Shown here piece after piece: positions 9,966 to 20,245 of a stretch of DNA of 64,000 bases. Origin of the DNA: Lelliottia sp. WAP21 (GTDB lineage: Bacteria; Pseudomonadota; Gammaproteobacteria; Enterobacterales; Enterobacteriaceae); the NCBI RefSeq assembly GCF_020532665.2, contig NZ_JAIWPG020000002.1, positions 62,001 to 126,000 of the forward strand. Direction: 5' to 3'. The notes under the pieces are model-generated. The model worked only from the letters and a program-made list of their open reading frames with translations, searched no databases and was not told the origin of the DNA. Numbering within the stretch: the first letter of the stretch is position 1; each line of letters opens with the position of its first letter. The position numbers and the translations under genes are program-made.

Positions 9966-11618
9966 ATGAAGTTAATGAAACGCGGCGTTGCGCTGGCGCT
10001 GATCGCCGCCTGGAGTCTGGCAAGCCTGCCGGCGCAGGCCTATGAAAAAGATAAAACCTATAAAATCACTGTTCTCCACACTAACGATCATCACGGTCAT
10101 TTCTGGCGCAGTGAATATGGCGAATATGGTCTGGCGGCACAAAAGACGCTGGTAGACGGGATCCGTAAAGAGGTGGCTGCGGAAGGTGGCAGTGTGCTGT
10201 TGCTCTCCGGCGGTGATATTAATACCGGCGTACCAGAATCCGATTTACAGGATGCCGAACCAGATTTCCGTGGCATGAATTTAATTGGCTATGACGCAAT
10301 GGCTGTGGGTAACCACGAGTTTGATAATCCCTTATCCGTGCTCCGCCAGCAGGAAAAATGGGCCAAATTCCCGCTCCTCTCCGCCAATATTTATCAAAAA
10401 AGCACCGGAGAACGTTTATTCAAACCCTGGGCATTATTCAAACGTCAGGGGCTTAACATCGCGGTTATCGGATTAACGACGGATGATACGGCGAAAATCG
10501 GTAACCCTGAATTTTTCACCGATATCGAATTCCGCAAACCGGCTGATGAAGCGAAGCTGGTTATTCAGGAACTGAATCAAAACGAAAAACCTGACGTCAT
10601 CATCGCGACGACCCATATGGGGCATTACGATAATGGCAACCACGGCTCAAATGCGCCGGGTGATGTGGAAATGGCGCGCAGTCTTCCAGAAGGTTCTCTG
10701 GCGATGATTGTGGGCGGTCACTCACAGGACCCGGTCTGCATGGCCTCTGAAAACAAAAAACAGAAGGATTATGTTCCCGGGACACCTTGCGCACCGGATC
10801 GTCAGAACGGTATCTGGATAGTCCAGGCGCACGAGTGGGGGAAATATGTCGGGCGCGCTGATTTTGAATTCCGTAACGGTGAGATGAAGCTGGTCCACTA
10901 TCAGCTGATTCCGGTGAATCTGAAGAAGAAAGTCACCTATGACGACGGTAAAAGCGAGCGCGTGCTTTATACACCTGAAATCCCTGAAAGTGCCCAAATG
11001 CTCTCACTGCTGACGCCATTCCAGAACAAAGGGAAGGCGCAGCTGGATGTCAAAATTGGCACGCTCAACGGTCGTCTGGAAGGGGACCGCAGTAAGGTTC
11101 GTTTTGAACAGACTAATATGGGTCACCTGCTTCTGGCTGCCCAAATGGCGCGCACCAATGCTGACTTTGGCGTGATGAGCGGCGGCGGGATCCGTGACTC
11201 CATCGAGGGTGGGGATATCACCTATAAAAACGTCCTGAAAGTGCAGCCGTTTGGCAACGTGGTAGTCTACGCGGACATGAGTGGTAAAGAGGTGATTGAC
11301 TACCTGACCGCCGTGGCGCAAATGAAGCCGGACTCAGGCGCATACCCGCAATTCGCCAATGTCAGTTTTATTGCGAAAGACGGCAAACTGAATGACCTCA
11401 AAATCAAAGGTGAACCGGTCGACCCGGGTAAAACTTACCGTCTGGCAACGCTCAGCTTTAATGCCACCGGCGGTGACGGGTATCCGCATATCGATAACAA
11501 ACCTGGCTATGTGAATACCGGCTTTATTGATGCGGAAGTGTTGAAGCAGTTTATCCAGCAAAACTCACCGATCGACGTAAAGACCTATGAGCCGAAAGGC
11601 GAGGTGAGCTGGCAGTAG
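9966..11618 (+). CDS. ushA: Periplasmic UDP-sugar hydrolase / 5'-nucleotidase UshA
   Basis: Secreted dinuclear-metal enzyme that hydrolyses UDP-glucose and nucleotides in the periplasm so that nucleosides can be taken up. The ATG at 9966 begins a clear signal peptide (MKLMKRGVALALIAAWSLASLPAQA) and is preceded by AGGGAGAGAG; the protein is 550 residues as in E. coli. Metal-site motifs of the N-terminal metallophosphatase domain are LHTNDHHGHF, SGGDINTG, GNHEFDN and, further on, TTHMGHYDNG and GGHSQDP. The C-terminal substrate-specificity domain has GGGIRDSIE and FNATGGDGYP. It stands alone, ending in a REP element. Confidence 0.97.
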   Translation: MKLMKRGVALALIAAWSLASLPAQAYEKDKTYKITVLHTNDHHGHFWRSEYGEYGLAAQKTLVDGIRKEVAAEGGSVLLLSGGDINTGVPESDLQDAEPDFRGMNLIGYDAMAVGNHEFDNPLSVLRQQEKWAKFPLLSANIYQKSTGERLFKPWALFKRQGLNIAVIGLTTDDTAKIGNPEFFTDIEFRKPADEAKLVIQELNQNEKPDVIIATTHMGHYDNGNHGSNAPGDVEMARSLPEGSLAMIVGGHSQDPVCMASENKKQKDYVPGTPCAPDRQNGIWIVQAHEWGKYVGRADFEFRNGEMKLVHYQLIPVNLKKKVTYDDGKSERVLYTPEIPESAQMLSLLTPFQNKGKAQLDVKIGTLNGRLEGDRSKVRFEQTNMGHLLLAAQMARTNADFGVMSGGGIRDSIEGGDITYKNVLKVQPFGNVVVYADMSGKEVIDYLTAVAQMKPDSGAYPQFANVSFIAKDGKLNDLKIKGEPVDPGKTYRLATLSFNATGGDGYPHIDNKPGYVNTGFIDAEVLKQFIQQNSPIDVKTYEPKGEVSWQ

Positions 11619-11631
11619 TGCGGTGTTTGTG

Positions 11632-11702
11632 CCGGGGGGCGGCTACGCCTTACCCGGCCTGGATTTGAATTGCTGGCCCGGTAAGCGCAACGCCACCGGG
11701 CA
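11632..11702. repeat. REP/BIME element
   Basis: Two facing REP-like palindromes (GGGCGGCTACGCCTTACCCGGCC and GGCCCGGTAAGCGCAACGCCACCGGGC, read across the spacer) lie between the convergent ushA and ybaK. This is the classical enterobacterial BIME layout and may serve as a bidirectional 3' end. Confidence 0.85.
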
Positions 11703-11708
11703 AGTGTC

Positions 11709-12212
<504 letters not shown>

Positions 12213-12387
12213 TCAGTGCGTTAAGCATACGCCTGACATTTGTCTAAAAAATAGCACCATCTTGCGCAATAGTGTTGGCAGTGATGGTTACTTTGAGCGA
12301 CAATCGCTCAACCGAGGGTCTCCTTCGGCATAATAATAACGATGAAATTCCTCTTTGACGGGCCAATAGAAATATTGGCCATTTTTT

Positions 12388-13182
12388 TTACTTCAACAGC
12401 GAGGGTAAATTGCCCTCTCCGTATAAATGCAACGCGCCAACCGCGACCACGTAACGCCCGGCAGGCAGCGCGTGCAGCCGCGTCCGCCATGCCTGATTCC
12501 GCTCGTGCATCAGGACATCGTACAAGCTTTCGCTAAACGTGGAAGGCAACGCCAGCTGTTTATCAGAGGGCGGAGCATCCAGCCACCAGCTGATCATAGT
12601 TTGCAACAGGCGGGCATTGGTGTGCCAGTGGGTCAGGGTGTCATCCAGCAGCAGTAAACCGTCTTCGGGAAGCTGGCGTAACAGAGCCACCTGGCTCTCT
12701 GCGCCTTCCAGTTCAATGACGGGCAACTGGTGTGATTTGGCGAGCGTTAACAGCTGGTAATCGATGCCGTAATCTCCGCGTAAACCCAAACGCTGCGCCT
12801 GCGTAGCCTGAAGGACCATGGCGATTTGCCACAGCGGCTGAGTGTCGAGCATGGCAAGCGACAGCCCGACCTCGTGCGCAACGCGTTCCAGCTCTGCCAG
12901 CTGCGATTCAGTGAGACGTTCATTGAGCGGAGGCGGGATCGCCAGATCGGCAAAGGGGGAGTCGTGGCCCGAGATATCCGCTTCGACAACCAGTGCATCG
13001 GCGCGCGCGAGCTGTTTTAACAGCCCCGAGGGTAACGGCGACATATCCCGCGTGCCCATGTGAATGCTCCCCACCAGATGCAAATGCTGGCCGCCAGACA
13101 AGAGGATATCCACAGCAGGCCAGGCATATCGGCGGGGGAAAAGGGCGCGAAAACGGGCTTTTATTTGCTGAAACAGACTCAT
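12388..13182 (-). CDS. ybaP: TraB/GumN family protein YbaP
   Basis: Member of the TraB/GumN (TIKI-like) family, whose characterised eukaryotic relatives are metalloproteases; the bacterial role is not established. The ATG at 13182 (MSLFQQIKARFRALF) follows a GGGAG site and gives 264 residues, equal to E. coli YbaP. The two family signatures that bracket the domain are visible: GSIHMGTRDMSPLP near the N-terminus and VGALHLYGEGNLP at the end. The fixed His/Glu-type positions are intact. It ends 50 nt after the copA stop on the same strand, so co-transcription is possible. Confidence 0.9.
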   Translation of the reverse strand: MSLFQQIKARFRALFPRRYAWPAVDILLSGGQHLHLVGSIHMGTRDMSPLPSGLLKQLARADALVVEADISGHDSPFADLAIPPPLNERLTESQLAELERVAHEVGLSLAMLDTQPLWQIAMVLQATQAQRLGLRGDYGIDYQLLTLAKSHQLPVIELEGAESQVALLRQLPEDGLLLLDDTLTHWHTNARLLQTMISWWLDAPPSDKQLALPSTFSESLYDVLMHERNQAWRTRLHALPAGRYVVAVGALHLYGEGNLPSLLK

Positions 13183-13232
13183 ACGCGCTCCCACCATCGA
13201 AAGGATCATGCTAGCGCGTAGGCGTCTCAGGT

Positions 13233-15731
13233 TCAATCTTTCGGTGTAAAGCGCAACAGTCGGTTGGCGTTGCTGACTACGGTGATAGACGACAGCGCCA
13301 TCGCTGCACCTGCGACGACCGGGTTCAGTAATGTTCCGGTAAGCGGCCACAGGATCCCGGCGGCAATCGGTATACCCAGTGCGTTATAGACAAAGGCGCC
13401 CAGCAAGTTCTGCTTCATGTTGCGCAACGTGGCTTTTGAGATCGCCAGCGCATCGGCGACGCCCATCAAGCTGTGACGCATCAGGGTAATCGCGGCAGTT
13501 TCAATGGCGACGTCGCTCCCGCCGCCCATGGCGATGCCCACATCGGCCTGAGCCAGGGCAGGGGCATCGTTAATCCCGTCGCCGATCATCGCCACCTGGC
13601 GTCCCTCAGACTGCAATTTTTTGATCGCATCAGCCTTACCGTCAGGCAGAACGCCCGCGATCACCTCGTCAATTCCCGCCTCCTGGGCAATGGCATGCGC
13701 GGTTGTCGGGTTATCCCCCGTTAGCATCACCAGACGATAGCCCGCCAGATGCAGACGCTTAAGGGCCGCCACGCTATCCTGACGCAGCGGGTCACGAATA
13801 GCGAACAGCGCCGCCGCTTTGCCATCAACGGCCATTAAGACCGGCGTAGCACCCCGCGAGGCCTGAGCGTTCACCTCGTCGTCGAGCAAGGAGGTATCGA
13901 CATTATGCTCATGCAGCAAGGCAAGGTTGCCGAGCAGTACGTGACGTCCGTCAGCATCACCGCTGACGCCCAGTCCACGCAGGGTACGGAAGTTTTGTAT
14001 CTGCGGCAGATCGGTCGTACCGGCTTTCTCGAGGATAGCGTGAGCCAGCGGGTGGCTGGAGCCTTGTTCAAGTGCAGCCGCAAGACGCAACGCCTCTTCC
14101 TGCGAAAGACCGTTCGTATTAATCGCCACTACCTGCGGCTTGCCTTCGGTCAGGGTGCCGGTTTTGTCAAAGACCAGCGTGTCTATCGTACTGGCGCGTT
14201 GCAGGGCATCGGCATCACGCACCAGCGCACCGAATTCCGCCGCACGACCCACGCCGGAGATAATCGACATCGGCGTCGCCAGACCCAGCGCACAAGGACA
14301 GGCGATAATCAGCACCGTGGTGGCAATCACCAGGGTGTAAACAATCTGCGGTGCCGGACCGAAGAAGTACCAGATGGCGGCGCTAAACAGGGCGATCCCG
14401 ACCACCACAGGGACAAAAACGGCGGAGATCCGATCGGCAAGCTTGCCAATCTCTGGCTTGCTGCTTTGTGCCTGACGCACCATACGGATAATACGTGACA
14501 GCGTGGTATGACTCCCCACGGCGCTGGCGCGGAATAAGACGCTACCGTCCTGGACCACCGTCCCGGCATGCACCGCATCGCCCGTCGATTTTTGCTGTGG
14601 CACGGGTTCCCCCGTCAGCATCGCTTCATCCATCCAGGCTTCGCCCTGGGTGATTTCCCCATCGACCGGAACGCGATCGCCCGTGGTTAAACGCAGCGTC
14701 ATACCGGCCTGCACCTCGGCGAGGGGGAGTGATTTTTCACCGTTTTCGGTGACGACACGGGCAGTCGGCGGAGTCAGATCCAGTAAACGTTCCAGCGCTT
14801 TGGAGGAGCGCTGGCGCGCCCGCGCTTCAAGCATATGGCCTAAGTTAATCAGACCGATGATCATCGCGCTTGCTTCGTAATAGAGATGGCGAGCTTCCAT
14901 CGGGAACCAGTGAGGCCAGATGTTCACGCTCATTGAGTAGAGCCATGCCGCACCGGTACCCAGCGCAACCAGCGTATCCATGGTCGCCGTGCGATTTTTC
15001 AGGCTCTTCCAGGCGCTGGTATAAAAATGCCCGCCGGCAAAGATCATCACCGCCAGGGTCATAATACCGATACCCAGCCACAGGGTGCGGTTGTCCTCGG
15101 TGACCATCATGTTGTCACCGAGCATGCCCCAGACCATCACCGGGATCCCGACCAGCAGCGCGACGATGGCCTGCCAGCGGAAGCGTTTCATGGTGGCGAT
15201 AGCGGTTTCATGCTGACGTTCACGACGTTCGAGATCGTCTTCTATGGCTTCAGCGCCATAGCCTGCTTTTTCGACGGCCTGAACTAAATCTGCGGCGGAC
15301 GCACTGCCCATGACCAGCGCCGTGCGCTCCGCCAGGTTCACCCGTGCCTGAGAGACGCCCGGTACCGCCTGCAAAGCATTCTGTACGCGGGAGACGCAGC
15401 TGGCGCAGCTCATGCCATTGATTAACAGCTGTTGGCTGTCATCCAGGTCACTGGCTGTCGGAAGCTCAGTAGTCGCCGCTGTCAGTGCTTCCGACGGGAT
15501 TGTTGACGCTGTCAGCGGTTCAGTCTTTGGGTGGCTAAGCTCCGCCCCGTATCCGGCTTGTTTAATGGTCTCGATCAACGCCTCCGCGCTGGCACTTCCC
15601 ACCACAACGGCATGATCGAGGGTGATGTCAGCTTGCTCAACATCAGGTCGCTGTTCCAGACTTTCTTTAACCCGTTTGACGCAATGGCCGCAGGACAAAC
15701 CGTCCAGGGTCAGGTCGATGGTTTGAGACAT
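13233..15731 (-). CDS. copA: Copper-exporting P1B-type ATPase CopA
   Basis: Inner-membrane pump that exports Cu(I) to the periplasm. The ATG at 15731 ([12 protein letters not shown]) follows AGGAG and gives 832 residues. Two N-terminal metal-binding domains carry GLSCGHC (11-17) and GMSCASC (near 107). Eight membrane segments include the CPC transport motif in [12 protein letters not shown]. Cytosolic motifs are TGEPVP (actuator), the phosphorylated Asp in DKTGTLTEG, and [13 protein letters not shown]. Expression is controlled by the CueR promoter upstream. A CCCAAAG slippery site after codon 67 predicts a 70-residue short product (see separate entry). Confidence 0.97.
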   Translation of the reverse strand: MSQTIDLTLDGLSCGHCVKRVKESLEQRPDVEQADITLDHAVVVGSASAEALIETIKQAGYGAELSHPKTEPLTASTIPSEALTAATTELPTASDLDDSQQLLINGMSCASCVSRVQNALQAVPGVSQARVNLAERTALVMGSASAADLVQAVEKAGYGAEAIEDDLERRERQHETAIATMKRFRWQAIVALLVGIPVMVWGMLGDNMMVTEDNRTLWLGIGIMTLAVMIFAGGHFYTSAWKSLKNRTATMDTLVALGTGAAWLYSMSVNIWPHWFPMEARHLYYEASAMIIGLINLGHMLEARARQRSSKALERLLDLTPPTARVVTENGEKSLPLAEVQAGMTLRLTTGDRVPVDGEITQGEAWMDEAMLTGEPVPQQKSTGDAVHAGTVVQDGSVLFRASAVGSHTTLSRIIRMVRQAQSSKPEIGKLADRISAVFVPVVVGIALFSAAIWYFFGPAPQIVYTLVIATTVLIIACPCALGLATPMSIISGVGRAAEFGALVRDADALQRASTIDTLVFDKTGTLTEGKPQVVAINTNGLSQEEALRLAAALEQGSSHPLAHAILEKAGTTDLPQIQNFRTLRGLGVSGDADGRHVLLGNLALLHEHNVDTSLLDDEVNAQASRGATPVLMAVDGKAAALFAIRDPLRQDSVAALKRLHLAGYRLVMLTGDNPTTAHAIAQEAGIDEVIAGVLPDGKADAIKKLQSEGRQVAMIGDGINDAPALAQADVGIAMGGGSDVAIETAAITLMRHSLMGVADALAISKATLRNMKQNLLGAFVYNALGIPIAAGILWPLTGTLLNPVVAGAAMALSSITVVSNANRLLRFTPKD
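15520..15531 (-). other. Predicted -1 programmed frameshift site in copA, giving CopA(Z)
   Basis: In the copA frame the message reads CAC CCA AAG ACT GAA. The heptamer C-CCA-AAG permits a -1 slip to CCC AAA GAC TGA, ending after residue 70. E. coli copA is known to use CCCAAAG at the same codon to make a 70-residue copper chaperone, CopA(Z), consisting of the first metal-binding domain. The heptamer and the length are conserved here, but the stop codon differs (TGA instead of TAA), which argues for selection. Confidence 0.8.
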
Positions 15732-15771
15732 ATTCAGGCTCCTTTGTTTCATGAATTAACCTACGCTTATA

Positions 15772-15802
15772 AGCTTAAACCTTCCAGTAACTGGAAGGTC
15801 AA
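15772..15802 (-). promoter_or_regulatory. CueR-activated copA promoter
   Basis: On the minus strand TTGACC (-35, 15797-15802) and TAAGCT (-10, 15772-15777) are separated by 19 bp. The over-long spacer holds the dyad ACCTTCC-N7-GGAAGGT. This is the established architecture for MerR-family activation, in which Cu(I)-CueR bends the DNA to realign the promoter elements. Confidence 0.9.
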
Positions 15803-15958
15803 GGCGTAATGATAAACATCTTTTATGAGCCAGGTTCAGGGCATGACGGCCTTGTGCGCAGAGCAGGGCGTGTTGTATATGAATGTAATGAGGGTTGGTT
15901 CTTGTCCTAAAGGCCTTACAATAAACAGAGGCAGACGAGCCAATGTGCAGGAGTGAAA

Positions 15959-16369
15959 ATGAATATTAGCGATGTGGCAAAGAAAACCGGGCTAACCAGC
16001 AAAGCCATTCGTTTTTACGAAGAAAAGGGGCTGGTCACGCCGCCACTGCGCAGTGAGAACGGCTATCGCAGCTACTCCGAGCGGCATATCGATGAACTGA
16101 CGTTACTGCGCCAGGCAAGGCAAGTTGGGTTTAACCTTGAAGAGTGCGGCGAACTGGTCAATTTGTTTAACGATCCGAAACGTCATAGCGCTGACGTCAA
16201 AAAACGCACGCTTGAAAAGGTGGAGGAGATAGAGCGCCACATCGTTGAGCTACAGGCGATGCGGGAACAGCTCTTAACGCTGGCTGAATCCTGCCCTGGC
16301 GATGACAGTGCCGATTGCCCCATCATGGACAATCTTTCCGGCTGCTGCCACCGCAAGAGCCGCGTTTAA
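15959..16369 (+). CDS. cueR: Copper-responsive MerR-family activator CueR
   Basis: Cytosolic Cu(I) sensor that activates copA and usually cueO. The ATG at 15959 ([25 protein letters not shown]) follows AGGAG and gives 136 residues. The winged HTH occupies about 1-70, then a dimerisation coiled coil. The metal loop carries the two ligand cysteines in CPGDDSADC, and a CCH motif closes the protein, all as in E. coli. It is transcribed away from copA. Its stop codon overlaps the stop codon of the convergent ybbJ by three bases. Confidence 0.97.
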   Translation: MNISDVAKKTGLTSKAIRFYEEKGLVTPPLRSENGYRSYSERHIDELTLLRQARQVGFNLEECGELVNLFNDPKRHSADVKKRTLEKVEEIERHIVELQAMREQLLTLAESCPGDDSADCPIMDNLSGCCHRKSRV

Positions 16370-16818
16370 CAGGCTTTAACCCGAAGCGTAATCCCCTCGA
16401 CCGCGATGACCTCTATGCGCGTTCCCGCAATCAGGTCATCCTCGGCCATAACGGGCCAGGAACTGTCCCCAACCTGAACATGTCCACGGCCATTCACCAG
16501 CGTGGTGTCCAGGGTGAAGCGTTTCCCGATCAGCTGAACGCCGCGCTGGTTAAGCGCCGCATCCGCCGGTTTTTGCGCGCGCACCTGGCGCGAAAGCCAG
16601 CGCCACCACAGCCAGGCAGCAATCAGCGTCAGAACAGCAAATACCACGCCCTGCCATTCCCAGCCAAACGGCAGCAACCAGACGAGCAGACCGGTCACCA
16701 CCGCCGCTACGCCGCTCCAGAGCAGATAGCCGTTGCCGCCCAACATCTCGGCCGCCAGCAACAGCCCGCCAAGGCTGAGCCAGAACACATGAGGATGTGC
16801 AGCAATCATCTCAATCAT
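16366..16818 (-). CDS. ybbJ: NfeD-family membrane protein YbbJ
   Basis: Small inner-membrane protein of the NfeD family that pairs with SPFH/stomatin proteins. The 150 residues open with hydrophobic segments ([28 protein letters not shown]), then two more (about 35-75). A soluble C-terminal OB-like domain follows, from about residue 88 ([13 protein letters not shown] ... [14 protein letters not shown]). Its start overlaps the qmcA stop by ATGA, so the two are translated together. Its own stop overlaps the cueR stop on the other strand. The function in E. coli is linked to suppression of ftsH/htpX defects through QmcA. Confidence 0.93.
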   Translation of the reverse strand: MIEMIAAHPHVFWLSLGGLLLAAEMLGGNGYLLWSGVAAVVTGLLVWLLPFGWEWQGVVFAVLTLIAAWLWWRWLSRQVRAQKPADAALNQRGVQLIGKRFTLDTTLVNGRGHVQVGDSSWPVMAEDDLIAGTRIEVIAVEGITLRVKAC

Positions 16819-17729
16819 TTTTTACGCTCGTTTCCGCTGTCTCTCACCAGCTCCGCAATACCCGCTATGGAGCCCATCAGACTGCTGGCCTCCAGCGGCA
16901 TCATCACCACTTTACTGTTATTGGCAGAACCGATTTGCTGCAGCGCATCGGTGTATTTCTGTGCAATAAAGTAGTTTACGGCCTGAATATCCCCTGCGGC
17001 AATCGCCTCAGAAACCATCTGAGTGGCGCGGGCTTCGGCCTCTGCAGAACGCTCACGCGCTTCAGCCTGCAGGAACGCCGACTGACGTTCACCCTCGGCT
17101 TTCAGGATCTGCGACTGTTTTTCCCCTTCGGCTTTCAGGATCTCGGCCTGGCGAATACCTTCAGCCTCAAGGATATAGGCGCGCTTGGTACGCTCGGCTT
17201 TCATCTGGGCGTTCATCGACGAGATAAGCTCTGCCGGTGGGCGAACGTCACGGATCTCGATACGGGTAACCTTGATCCCCCATGGATTGGTTGCCTGGTC
17301 GACAATGTGAAGCAGGCGCGTGTTGATGCTGTCGCGCTGAGAGAGCATTTCATCAAGCTCCATGGAACCCAGTACGGTACGGATATTGGTCATCGTCAGA
17401 TTAATAATCGCCAGCTCAAGGTTGCTCACCTCATAAGCGGCTTTTGGCGCGTCGATCACCTGAATAAAACAGACGGCATCAATCGTGACGTTGGCGTTAT
17501 CCTTGGAGATGACTTCCTGGGAAGGAATATCCAGCACCTGTTCCATCATATTGATTTTGCGACCAATGCGGTCCATAAACGGGACCACCAGGCTCAGGCC
17601 GGGTTGAAGGGTATTGGTATAACGACCAAAGCGTTCTACCGTCCACTGATAGCCCTGCGGAACAATTTTGACGCCGGCGCCCACAATAATGAGCACGACA
17701 AAGATAAGAATAGGAATCACGATAAGCAT
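16815..17729 (-). CDS. qmcA: SPFH/stomatin-like membrane protein QmcA
   Basis: Inner-membrane SPFH protein thought to organise membrane protease quality control; E. coli QmcA is a multicopy suppressor of ftsH htpX. The 304 residues start with one membrane segment ([20 protein letters not shown]). The PHB domain follows ([26 protein letters not shown]), then a long charged helical region with [42 protein letters not shown] repeats (coiled coil, about 185-245), broken here to show the pattern only in part. It leads the two-gene qmcA-ybbJ operon, divergent from fetA. Confidence 0.95.
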   Translation of the reverse strand: MLIVIPILIFVVLIIVGAGVKIVPQGYQWTVERFGRYTNTLQPGLSLVVPFMDRIGRKINMMEQVLDIPSQEVISKDNANVTIDAVCFIQVIDAPKAAYEVSNLELAIINLTMTNIRTVLGSMELDEMLSQRDSINTRLLHIVDQATNPWGIKVTRIEIRDVRPPAELISSMNAQMKAERTKRAYILEAEGIRQAEILKAEGEKQSQILKAEGERQSAFLQAEARERSAEAEARATQMVSEAIAAGDIQAVNYFIAQKYTDALQQIGSANNSKVVMMPLEASSLMGSIAGIAELVRDSGNERKK

Positions 17730-17865
17730 TAAAACCTCCTGTTTACTCGTCCGTTTAGCGAATAAGAATCATCGCGTGTTGACCCTAAGTATAAGGGGAA
17801 AATGGCGCGTGAATCACTCGTCCGGTTACACTACTACGGGTTTTCGGAATAAAACAGGGAATGCC

Positions 17866-18537
17866 ATGAAGGACAACAACTTAATTTTGGAAATCAGCGA
17901 CGTTGGTTATCGGGCGGGCGAGAAAACCATTCTGAATCACGTCACGATGAACGTATCCCCCGGGGAGTTCAGGCTGATTACCGGGCCGTCAGGCTGCGGG
18001 AAAAGTACCTTACTTAAAATTATCGCCTCGCTGCTCAGCCCAACGCAGGGGCATATTGTGTTTGAAGGCAAGGATATTGCCACGCTCTCGCCGGAAGCCT
18101 ACCGACAGCAGGTTTCATACTGCGTACAAACGCCTTCTCTCTTTGGTGAGACCGTTTACGACAACCTTATTTTCCCCTGGCAGATCCGCCATAAAAACCC
18201 AGAGCCGGAGGCATTTATTGCCGATCTGGAGCGTTTCGGATTATCCCCCGACACGCTGACAAAGTCCGTTTCCGACCTGTCAGGCGGTGAGAAACAGCGG
18301 GTGTCCTTGATTCGCCATCTGCAATTTTTGCCCAAGGTTTTGCTGCTGGATGAGGTGACGAGCGCGCTGGATGAGCGCAATAAACAAAATGTGAATGACA
18401 TTATTCATCGCTATGCCAGGGAACATAATGTGGCGGTGCTGTGGGTCACGCACGACGCAAACGAAATTAAACACGCGGATGAGGTGCTGAGGCTTCAGTC
18501 GCCGTGTGCAGACCCACAGGAGACATTTCATGGGTGA
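17866..18537 (+). CDS. fetA: Iron export ABC transporter ATP-binding subunit FetA
   Basis: ATPase of the FetAB exporter, linked in E. coli to iron export and resistance to oxidative stress. I chose ATG 17866 (MKDNNLILEISDVGY), preceded by AGGGA with 5-nt spacing; 223 residues. Visible motifs are Walker A GPSGCGKST (about 40-48), Q-loop CVQTPSLFG, signature LSGGEKQR, Walker B VLLLDEVTSALD and the switch His in WVTHD. The end overlaps fetB by 8 nt, giving a coupled two-gene operon. It is divergent from qmcA. Confidence 0.94.
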   Translation: MKDNNLILEISDVGYRAGEKTILNHVTMNVSPGEFRLITGPSGCGKSTLLKIIASLLSPTQGHIVFEGKDIATLSPEAYRQQVSYCVQTPSLFGETVYDNLIFPWQIRHKNPEPEAFIADLERFGLSPDTLTKSVSDLSGGEKQRVSLIRHLQFLPKVLLLDEVTSALDERNKQNVNDIIHRYAREHNVAVLWVTHDANEIKHADEVLRLQSPCADPQETFHG

Positions 18538-19312
18538 GCACAATATTACGAACGAATCGCTGGCCTTCTCCATGATTCTGGTGCTGGTGGCGATCCTGGT
18601 GAGTTCCCGCGAAAAGCTCGGGCTGGAAAAGGACATTATCTGGAGTATTTGCCGCGCGGTCATTCAGCTCATTATCGTCGGTTATGTATTGAAGTATATC
18701 TTCAACGTTAATCACGCGGTGCTGACCTTATTAATGGTCCTGTTTATCTGTTTTAATGCGGCGTGGAATGCCCAGAAACGCAGCAAATATATTGATAAGG
18801 CTTTCGTCTCATCGTTTATCGCTATTACCACCGGAACCGCGCTGACTCTGGCCGTACTGGTCTTCTCAGGCTCAATCGAGTTTACACCGATGCAGGTTAT
18901 CCCTGTTTCCGGAATGATTGCGGGGAATGCCATGGTGGCTGTGGGGTTGTGTTACAACAATCTTGGCCAGCGTTTCAGCAGTGAACAGCAGCAAATCCAG
19001 GAAAAACTCAGTCTTGGCGCAACGCCAAAAACGGCCTCGACGGGGCTGATTCGGGAAAGTATTCGTTCATCGCTGATCCCGACGGTGGATTCCGCAAAAA
19101 CGGTCGGGCTGGTGAGTCTGCCGGGGATGATGTCCGGGCTGATCTTTGCCGGTATCGATCCGGTTAAAGCGATTAAATATCAAATTATGGTGACGTTTAT
19201 GCTGCTGTCGACGGCGAGCCTGTCGACCATCATCGCCTGCTATTTAACCTACCGGAAGTTCTATAATGCCCGCCATCAGCTGGTGGTGACGCAGCTGAAA
19301 AAAGCCCGGTGA
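18530..19312 (+). CDS. fetB: Iron export ABC transporter permease FetB
   Basis: Membrane subunit partner of FetA (UPF0014 family). The ATG at 18530 (MGEHNITNESLAF) lies inside the end of fetA behind an AGGAGA site and gives 260 residues with about seven hydrophobic segments. Conserved family blocks are ICFNAAWNAQKRSKYI and the near-C-terminal PGMMSGLIFAGIDPVKAIKYQIMV. The last codons lie in the A-tract and stem of a terminator serving the opposite strand. Confidence 0.94.
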   Translation: MGEHNITNESLAFSMILVLVAILVSSREKLGLEKDIIWSICRAVIQLIIVGYVLKYIFNVNHAVLTLLMVLFICFNAAWNAQKRSKYIDKAFVSSFIAITTGTALTLAVLVFSGSIEFTPMQVIPVSGMIAGNAMVAVGLCYNNLGQRFSSEQQQIQEKLSLGATPKTASTGLIRESIRSSLIPTVDSAKTVGLVSLPGMMSGLIFAGIDPVKAIKYQIMVTFMLLSTASLSTIIACYLTYRKFYNARHQLVVTQLKKAR

Positions 19313-19324
19313 GTATCACCGGGC
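19298..19324 (-). terminator. Intrinsic terminator of cnoX overlapping the fetB 3' end
   Basis: On the minus strand the stem GCCCGGTGA / TCACCGGGC (19304-19324) is followed directly by TTTTTT. It ends cnoX transcription. The same bases encode the last residues and stop of fetB, so the two convergent genes share this DNA. Confidence 0.85.
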
Positions 19325-19332
19325 CGCAGAGA

Positions 19333-20187
19333 TCAGTACAGCAGGGCGTAAAGCTGGCGGCGATAGCGCGACGCCAGCGCATCACCTGTCCCAAGCGCTG
19401 CGAGGATTTCCTGGAATACCTTACGCGCCTGTCCGTCGGCGGCGGTTAAATCTGTGCTCAGGTGCGCAAACAGCAGCTCAAGGGCTTCTTCATTGCGGCC
19501 CACCTGGTGCAGCTGTAAAGCAAGCTGGCTGGCCAGCGTGGCATCGTCAGGATGATCGGCAACCTGCTGCTGCAATTGCTGAATTTCAGGTGTATCGGCA
19601 GCCTGTTTCAACAGTTCAATCTGGGCAATCAGACCCTGATAGCGGGTATCCTGATCCTGCAACGGAACTGTATCCAGGACGGCTTGCGCATCTTCAGAAC
19701 GGTTTAAGGCAATCTGCGTTTCCGCCAGCAACAGGCCTATCTGGCTGTCCTGGCGGGACAATTGCCAGGCGTCTTTCAGCAGCGGTAACGCCTGGTCATA
19801 GTGACCTTCCTGCATCAGCGCCATGGCTTCCTGCGCTTTTAACTCTTCTTCGCGGGGCAGCACTTTTTCAAGCAGGGCGCGGATCGCTTCTTCCGGTTGC
19901 GGGCCCTGGAAGCCGTCTACCGGCTGACCATTCTGGAACAGATAAACGGTCGGAATGGCGCGCAGACCAAACTGAGCAGCGACGCGCTGCTCGGCGTCAC
20001 AGTCCAGCTTTGCCAGAATAAACTGACCATTGTACTGAGCGGCGAGGCGGTCCAGCACCGGCGTCAGCTCCAGGCAATGTTGGCTACGCTCGGACCAGAA
20101 ATAGAACAGCACAGGTTTGACCATCGACTGCTCAAGCGTCTGTTGCAGGTTCGCTTCGGTAATGTTGACAATATTCTGTTCGGACAT
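19333..20187 (-). CDS. cnoX: Chaperedoxin CnoX (YbbN)
   Basis: Holdase chaperone that protects proteins from bleach-type oxidation and hands clients to GroEL and DnaK. The 284 residues comprise an N-terminal thioredoxin fold (about 1-110) and a C-terminal TPR-like region (about 115-284). The thioredoxin active site reads WSERSQHC, so the usual CxxC is SxxC and the protein is not a disulfide reductase, as in E. coli. The cis-proline loop ([10 protein letters not shown]) is kept. It runs in the same direction as ybbO and tesA, with 58 nt to ybbO. Confidence 0.95.
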   Translation of the reverse strand: MSEQNIVNITEANLQQTLEQSMVKPVLFYFWSERSQHCLELTPVLDRLAAQYNGQFILAKLDCDAEQRVAAQFGLRAIPTVYLFQNGQPVDGFQGPQPEEAIRALLEKVLPREEELKAQEAMALMQEGHYDQALPLLKDAWQLSRQDSQIGLLLAETQIALNRSEDAQAVLDTVPLQDQDTRYQGLIAQIELLKQAADTPEIQQLQQQVADHPDDATLASQLALQLHQVGRNEEALELLFAHLSTDLTAADGQARKVFQEILAALGTGDALASRYRRQLYALLY

Positions 20188-20245
20188 ACGAAATTCTCAG
20201 TTATCAGTTTGATAAATACATGGGGGTGAGGAGCGAGGCTTCAAC

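Noticed and set aside
16366..16369. Frameshift or misassembly at the cueR/ybbJ stop overlap
   Set aside because: Both proteins end at their usual family length; the overlap is just convergent stops sharing bases.
19590..20021. 143-codon open frame antisense to cnoX
   Set aside because: It lies wholly inside a well-conserved gene and shows Pro/Gly/Ser-rich shadow composition.
19333..20187. cnoX as a broken thioredoxin (missing CxxC)
   Set aside because: SxxC is the normal state of CnoX in E. coli, so it is not a defect.
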